A stretch of 36,792 nucleotides of DNA from Aliiruegeria lutimaris (GTDB taxonomy: Bacteria; Pseudomonadota; Alphaproteobacteria; Rhodobacterales; Rhodobacteraceae). The stretch covers positions 1 through 36,792 of the forward strand of contig NZ_FNEK01000052.1 in the NCBI RefSeq assembly GCF_900099935.1, given 5' to 3'. Made by a program: the position numbers and the translations under genes. The notes under the pieces are model-generated. The model made no database searches, was not told the origin of the DNA, and saw only the letters and a program-made list of their open reading frames with translations. Shown here one piece after another: positions 32,832 through 36,792 of this stretch (its first letter is position 1; each line of letters begins with the position of its first letter).

Positions 32832-33880
32832 TGAAGACATTCCCGATGTTCCTCAAGATGCAGGACCGCCACGTTGTCATCGTCGGCGGCGGCGAGCAGG
32901 CCGCGCAGAAGGCCCGGCTCATGCTCAAGACCGAAGCCGAAATCGTGCTTCTTTCCCATGAGCTTGACGAGGAATTGCGGAACCTCGTCGCCACCGGCCG
33001 TGCCCATCACGACACCGACGCCCCCGGCGTCGAGAGCTTCGCCGGCGCCGCGCTCGTCTTCATCGCGACCGGTTGCGTGGGGCTGGATGCCGCGCTGCAC
33101 GCACTGGCCAAGGAAGCCGGCGCGCTGGTGAATGTTGTCGACCAGCCGGATCTCTGCGATGCCTACACCCCGTCCATTGTCGACCGCGACCCGGTCGTGG
33201 TGGCTATCGGCACCGAGGGCAATGCGCCGGTTCTGGGCCGCATGATCAAGACCCAGGTCGAGGAGCTGCTGGAGCCGCGCCTGGGCGACATGGCGCGGCT
33301 GGCCGGCCGTCTGCGCGAGGCGGTGACCCATCATGTCGCGCCCGAGGCGCGGCGCGGGTTCTGGCGCTGGATGTTCTCGGGCGAGCCACGACGGCTTCAC
33401 GCGCGCGGCTCCGAACATCGCGCTGCAAGGCTGCTCAAACAGGCGATTGCCGCAGGGCAAGACCCGCAGGCGCGCCTCAATGGCACGGTCAGCCTTGTCG
33501 GTGCCGGGCCGGGAGACGCCGATCTGCTGACACTGCGGGCCGTGCAGCGGCTACAGGAGGCCGATATCATATTCGTCGCCCCCGGGATCGACCCGGCGCT
33601 TCTCGAACAGGCCCGCCGGGACGCAGAGCGTGTGCATCTTCCGGTGCCGGACGGCGCGCTGGCCTGGCCACGGGAGCGGCTGGAGCAACGGATTTCGACC
33701 GAGGCGCGGCATGGGCGCAGCGTCGTCTACCTGCTGGCTGAAACGCCGAGCATGGCGCAACTGGAACCGTTCGAGGCGCTCGATGACGAAGGTATCCTTG
33801 TCGAGCTCGTCCCCGGCGCAATGGCTGCTGTCCCTGCCTCTGCGGGGGGCGGATCCGGACAGAGCTCCGCGACGTTTTGA
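32831..33880 (+). CDS. Siroheme synthase: precorrin-2 dehydrogenase with vestigial methyltransferase domain
   Basis: The 349-residue protein starts with the CysG/Met8 dehydrogenase-ferrochelatase domain: FPMFLKMQDRHVVIVGGGEQAAQKA (NAD site at 19-22), FIATGCVGLD, NVVDQPDLCDAYTPSIV and IGTEGNAPVLGR. After a linker, a SUMT-like methyltransferase domain opens at about 217 (GTVSLVGAGPGDADLLTLRA). It then loses the GGDP..FGRG.EE motif, which is replaced by AETPSMAQLEP, and stops after VELVPGAMAAVP, far short of the normal 457 residues. The methyl steps must come from a separate CobA. GTG at 32831 has AAGGA upstream. It makes siroheme for NirB. A cysG symbol would overstate its activity. Confidence 0.88.
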   Translation: MKTFPMFLKMQDRHVVIVGGGEQAAQKARLMLKTEAEIVLLSHELDEELRNLVATGRAHHDTDAPGVESFAGAALVFIATGCVGLDAALHALAKEAGALVNVVDQPDLCDAYTPSIVDRDPVVVAIGTEGNAPVLGRMIKTQVEELLEPRLGDMARLAGRLREAVTHHVAPEARRGFWRWMFSGEPRRLHARGSEHRAARLLKQAIAAGQDPQARLNGTVSLVGAGPGDADLLTLRAVQRLQEADIIFVAPGIDPALLEQARRDAERVHLPVPDGALAWPRERLEQRISTEARHGRSVVYLLAETPSMAQLEPFEALDDEGILVELVPGAMAAVPASAGGGSGQSSATF

Positions 33881-33933
33881 CCTCGCGCCTTTCCGTGCTA
33901 CCTTTACGTCACGCACGAACAGGGAGATCCAGA

Positions 33934-34098
33934 ATGCACGTGAAAGCAATCGCCGCCGCCTTCCTACTTGGCCTTCTGCCTGCCGCCGCGCTGGCACAAT
34001 GCAGCTGGGAGCATCGCAACGAAAGCGTCAGCCAATGCCCGGACGGACATGTCTATGACGGCACGTCCGGCGCCTGCGTAAAGCAGACAACCAGCTGA
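33934..34098 (+). CDS. Small secreted cysteine-containing protein
   Basis: A 54-residue protein with a Sec signal peptide (about 1-21, ending ALA before QC). The mature part, about 33 residues, has three cysteines in the pattern C-S-W-E, S-Q-C-P-D-G and G-A-C-V-K. This resembles small exported Rhodobacteraceae proteins with a C-x(n)-CxDGxxxD-x(n)-C layout; databases sometimes carry misleading enzyme names for these. ATG at 33934 has GGGAGA upstream. It starts 54 bases after the siroheme synthase gene. Function unknown. Confidence 0.65.
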   Translation: MHVKAIAAAFLLGLLPAAALAQCSWEHRNESVSQCPDGHVYDGTSGACVKQTTS

Positions 34099-34104
34099 TT
34101 TTTC

Positions 34105-34133
34105 CCGGTCTCGCGGTGCCGCCGCGAGGCCGG
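34105..34133 (+). terminator. Hairpin ending the nitrate-operon side
   Basis: A 12-bp stem with one G-U pair (34105-34116 with 34122-34133) closes on a 5-base loop, six bases past the stop of the small secreted protein. No T-run follows on the plus strand. Confidence 0.5.
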
Positions 34134-34192
34134 TAACCCAGCCTTAAGAACGACAGCGATACCCTGCCGCCAAGAACGTGCAGGAGATTGAC

Positions 34193-35296
34193 GTGTCGAC
34201 AGAAATCACACCGATTCCCATGACCATCGGCGGGTTGGGGACTCCGGGCGGGGCACCGCCTGCAAGGGCACCCTCACGCGCGCCTGCTGTGACGCGCAAG
34301 GCACTGAACCGTCAGCAAAAGGCTGCTGTGATCGTGCAGCTTCTGCTCTCCGAAGGGGCGGAGCTTCCGCTGGCCTCCTTGACCGAAGCCCAGCAGGCCG
34401 ACCTGACGGCGATGCTCGGAGAGATGCGGACCATCGACCGGGACACGTTGCAATCGGTCGTGGATGAGTTCGTCGACGCAATGGATTCGATCGGGTTGAC
34501 CTTTCCCGGCGGTATCGAGGGCGCGCTCGGCCTGCTGGACGGGCATATCAGTCCGACAACCGCCGCCCGGCTGCGGCGGCAGACGGGCGTTGCCGCGCGA
34601 GGCGATCCCTGGGAGCGAATCTCGGGGCTGGCACCGGAACGGCTGGTGCAGGTTCTGGAAGAGGAGAGCACCGAGGTCGGCGCGGTGATGCTCTCCAAGC
34701 TCTCGGTCTCGCAGGCCGCCACCCTACTCGGAATGTTGCCGGGCCAACGCGCGCGCGAGCTGTCCTACGCGATCTCCCGCACCAGCAAGGTCCAGCCGGA
34801 AACGGTGCAGCGCATCGGGCTGTCGCTCGCCTCCCAGCTCGACGCGGAGCCGGTCTGCGCCTTCGACGCGGACCCGGTGGAGCGTGTTGGCGCCATTCTC
34901 AATTACAGCCGCGCCGCGACCCGTGACGACGTGCTGGAAGGGCTGGACGAGACTGACCAGGCCTTTGCCGCCGAAGTCCGCCGCGCGATCTTCACCTTCG
35001 CCAATATCCCCGGCCGGGTTACGGAGCGGGACATCCCGCGCGTCGTGCGCGGCATCGACCAGCCTGTACTGGTGCAGGCGCTCGGCTATTGCGCCGGCAA
35101 CCGGGAGATGGAAAAGGCGCGCGACTACCTGTTGGACAACATGTCCAAGCGCATGGCCGAGGCCCTGCGCGAGGAGATCGGCGAGGCCGGGAAAATATTC
35201 GACGCGGCGGGCGAGGAAGCCATGAACACGGTCGTTGGCGAAATCCGCCGCCTTGTCGAAGCGGGCGAGCTGCTGCTGGTGGCCGAGGAGGAGTGA
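34193..35296 (+). CDS. fliG: Flagellar motor switch protein FliG, divergent
   Basis: The 367-residue protein has the three-part FliG layout: an N-terminal domain (LNRQQKAAVIVQLLLSEG), a middle domain (GLAPERLVQVLEEESTEVGAVML and MLPGQRARELSYAIS) and a C-terminal motor domain (RAIFTFANIPGRVTERDIPRVV, then DNMSKRMAEALREEIGEAG). FliG couples rotor to stator and to CheY-controlled switching. Two key sites differ from the enteric type: the EHPQ motif of the middle domain reads ESTE, and the LDDR charged motor segment reads about VTER. No other flagellar gene is nearby, so it is an orphan copy. GTG at 34193 with CAGGAG six bases upstream is the best start. Confidence 0.85.
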   Translation: MSTEITPIPMTIGGLGTPGGAPPARAPSRAPAVTRKALNRQQKAAVIVQLLLSEGAELPLASLTEAQQADLTAMLGEMRTIDRDTLQSVVDEFVDAMDSIGLTFPGGIEGALGLLDGHISPTTAARLRRQTGVAARGDPWERISGLAPERLVQVLEEESTEVGAVMLSKLSVSQAATLLGMLPGQRARELSYAISRTSKVQPETVQRIGLSLASQLDAEPVCAFDADPVERVGAILNYSRAATRDDVLEGLDETDQAFAAEVRRAIFTFANIPGRVTERDIPRVVRGIDQPVLVQALGYCAGNREMEKARDYLLDNMSKRMAEALREEIGEAGKIFDAAGEEAMNTVVGEIRRLVEAGELLLVAEEE

Positions 35297-35516
35297 GCCC
35301 ACCGCTTGCGGACAGGGACAGGCGCGCGCGTTGACGACCACCGCTCTGCCCGCCTTCCAGCGCGTCGGACACGGGAGCACGCAATGCCCCGCCCGCCCGT
35401 GACCGACTTCTCGGCGTTTTCGAGCCATGTTCCGCGCCATTCTCCTGCGTCAGGTCACGCGTAGGCTTGAGATCGGCGGCGTGCTTCAATATGTCTGCAC
35501 GCCGCGGGGTAGCATC

Positions 35517-36479
35517 ATGGCACGCAAGGGCGGAAGCGAAACGGAGACGGACGGCACCACGGGACAGTGGTTGGTCGACCGTGCCTTGCGCATGGCCATC
35601 TGGAGCGCGATGCGGCTGTCCTACGAGCGTCGCGTGCCGCTATTTGGCGCGCTGGCACGGGCTGCCACCCGCGCGATACCCAATTTCCAGCGGCGCATGC
35701 TGGACAATCTCGACCATGTCTGGCCCGACCGCCCGCTGGAGGAACGCCGCGCCATCGCCCGCGCGTCCGCCGACAATATCGGGCGTACCCTGATCGAGCA
35801 TTATTCGATGCAGGAACTGGCCCAGCGCATGGCGGATGTGGAACCGGAGGGGCCGGGCTGGGAGGTTCTGCGGACGACCCAAGAGGCCGGAAAACCCGCC
35901 ATCCTGATCACCGGGCATTACGGCAATCACGAAATGGCCTTCATCTGCCTGACCGCGCGCGGTATCTCCGCCGGCGGGCTTTACCGGCCGATGCAGAACC
36001 CCTTTGTAAACCAGCATTATGTCGATGCGGTGGCCGCGCTCGGACTTGGGCCGCTCTTTGAACAGGGCCGCGCGGGAATGGGCCGGCTGCTGCGCCACCT
36101 GCGCGGCGGCGGCACCGCGATCATCCTCAACGATCTTTATGTCGGCGGCGGGATCGAGATGGATTTTCTCGGCAAACCGGCGCGAACCGCGTTGTCCTCC
36201 GCCGAATTCGCGCTGAAAATGGACGCCCCGCTCATTCCCTTCTACGGCATTCGCCAGCCCGACGGGCTCAGCTTCCGTTTCGTGCTGGAAGCCCCGATCC
36301 CGCCCGGCACCCCGGAGGAAATGACCGCCGCCTTCAACCGCTCGCTCGAAGCGAGGATCCTGGAAGATCCCGGGCAGTGGTTCTGGCTGCATCGCCGTTG
36401 GAAACGCAAATGGCAGGGTGGCAAGGGCATGGTGCCGGGCCTTCACCCGGCAGAACTGCCCCGTCAGAAATCTCGCTAA
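35517..36479 (+). CDS. lpxL: Lipid A biosynthesis lauroyl/myristoyl acyltransferase family (LpxL/HtrB)
   Basis: The 320-residue membrane-associated acyltransferase adds a secondary acyl chain to lipid A. The catalytic H-x4-E motif is in TGHYGNHEMAF, and later family blocks are GGLYRPMQNPFVNQHYV, LRGGGTAIILNDLYVGGG and, near the end, PGQWFWLHRRWKRKW. ATG at 35517 is chosen because the family N-terminus starts with the helix region LRMAIWSAMRLSYE soon after it, and GGGG lies upstream. An IS630-family element begins directly after its stop, so its 3' untranslated region may have been changed. Confidence 0.9.
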   Translation: MARKGGSETETDGTTGQWLVDRALRMAIWSAMRLSYERRVPLFGALARAATRAIPNFQRRMLDNLDHVWPDRPLEERRAIARASADNIGRTLIEHYSMQELAQRMADVEPEGPGWEVLRTTQEAGKPAILITGHYGNHEMAFICLTARGISAGGLYRPMQNPFVNQHYVDAVAALGLGPLFEQGRAGMGRLLRHLRGGGTAIILNDLYVGGGIEMDFLGKPARTALSSAEFALKMDAPLIPFYGIRQPDGLSFRFVLEAPIPPGTPEEMTAAFNRSLEARILEDPGQWFWLHRRWKRKWQGGKGMVPGLHPAELPRQKSR

Positions 36480-36558
36480 AGCGTACCGCCAAAAACCTGA
36501 ATCGTTGGGATTCCGTTGAAGCCTGATCTGTGATTCATCCTGTTTGGGAGGATGGATC

Positions 36559-36792
36559 ATGTCAGCACCTTTGCCGGACGTGCTGCGGCTGCGGTTTCAG
36601 AAGTTGGTTGAAGTAGGGTTAAGCGGGCGCGCGGCAGCGTTGCGGTTAAAGCTGTCGCCAGCAACAGGGGCCAGATGGGCGCTCTCGATCCGGCGCACGG
36701 GCCGTGCCTGTGCCGCTCCCCAAGGTCGTCCCAAAGGCAAGGGAAAGCTCGATCCGCATCGCGCCTTCTTCGCCGAGATCATCGGGCAGGAC
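36559..36792 (+). CDS. IS630-family transposase, N-terminal part (3' end outside window)
   Basis: The first 78 codons of an IS630-type transposase. The helix-turn-helix VEVGLSGRAAALRLKLSPATGARW is typical, followed by the basic GRPKGKGKLDPHRAFFAEI. GGGAGG precedes the ATG. The frame is open at the right edge. The element's left end should lie between 36477 and about 36500; these elements insert at TA, and a TA is present in the lpxL stop codon. Confidence 0.85.
   Translation, partial: MSAPLPDVLRLRFQKLVEVGLSGRAAALRLKLSPATGARWALSIRRTGRACAAPQGRPKGKGKLDPHRAFFAEIIGQD

Noticed and set aside
1-36792. CRISPR array, tRNA or rRNA genes, prophage, toxin-antitoxin pair
   Set aside because: I saw no direct-repeat array, no cloverleaf or rRNA sequence, and no phage or toxin-antitoxin gene in the window.

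Overview
The window looks like a chromosomal segment of a Rhodobacteraceae (Roseobacter-type) alphaproteobacterium. The grounds are high GC, GTG starts, 4-base operon overlaps, an alphaproteobacterial-type PntA/PntB pair, an orphan divergent FliG, and an intergenic hairpin repeat with an AAATATCC-GGGGG core that I associate with this group. No database search was possible; family calls rest on motifs read directly.

Layout. 1-660: IS debris, the 3' end of an IS3-family transposase gene abutting a decayed IS5-family transposase start. 931-7771 (minus): an HlyD-like membrane-fusion protein with a DUF3302-like partner, proton-translocating transhydrogenase pntAB, an isoprenylcysteine-methyltransferase-like membrane protein, and a secreted MBL-fold protein with a substituted metal motif. 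7916-9588 (plus): kynureninase and a GNAT acetyltransferase. 9614-13437 (minus): malate synthase G, a GlcG/HbpS-like protein and a C26 glutamine amidotransferase. 13921-15488 (minus): cheB-cheD without cheR. 16012-17092 (plus): a small cyclic-nucleotide-binding protein and a degenerate hydrogenase-maturation peptidase, each behind an FNR-like box. Then a convergent alpha/beta hydrolase.

The core is 17886-33880 (plus), a nitrate-assimilation locus: DUF2478, nasT, nasS, a leader with two hairpins and an intrinsic terminator, nrtA, nrtB, a fused nrtCD, a tandem-GAF protein, a Vitreoscilla-type globin, nirB, nirD, nasA, a TrpD2-like phosphoribosyltransferase homologue broken near its start by a nonsense codon, and a siroheme synthase with a vestigial methyltransferase domain. 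The expected logic is that nitrate is sensed by NasS, NasT is released, the leader terminator is bypassed, nitrate is imported by NrtABC, reduced to nitrite by NasA and to ammonium by NirBD, with siroheme made locally. The globin may handle nitric oxide. The GAF protein has no assigned role.

The right end carries a small secreted protein, a divergent fliG, an LpxL-type acyltransferase and the start of an IS630-family element. The points most worth checking are the tandem-GAF protein inside the nitrate operon, the ANTAR-type leader, the nonsense codon at 31884, the orphan hydrogenase-associated pair with its FNR-like boxes, and the MBL protein that has lost its metal motif.
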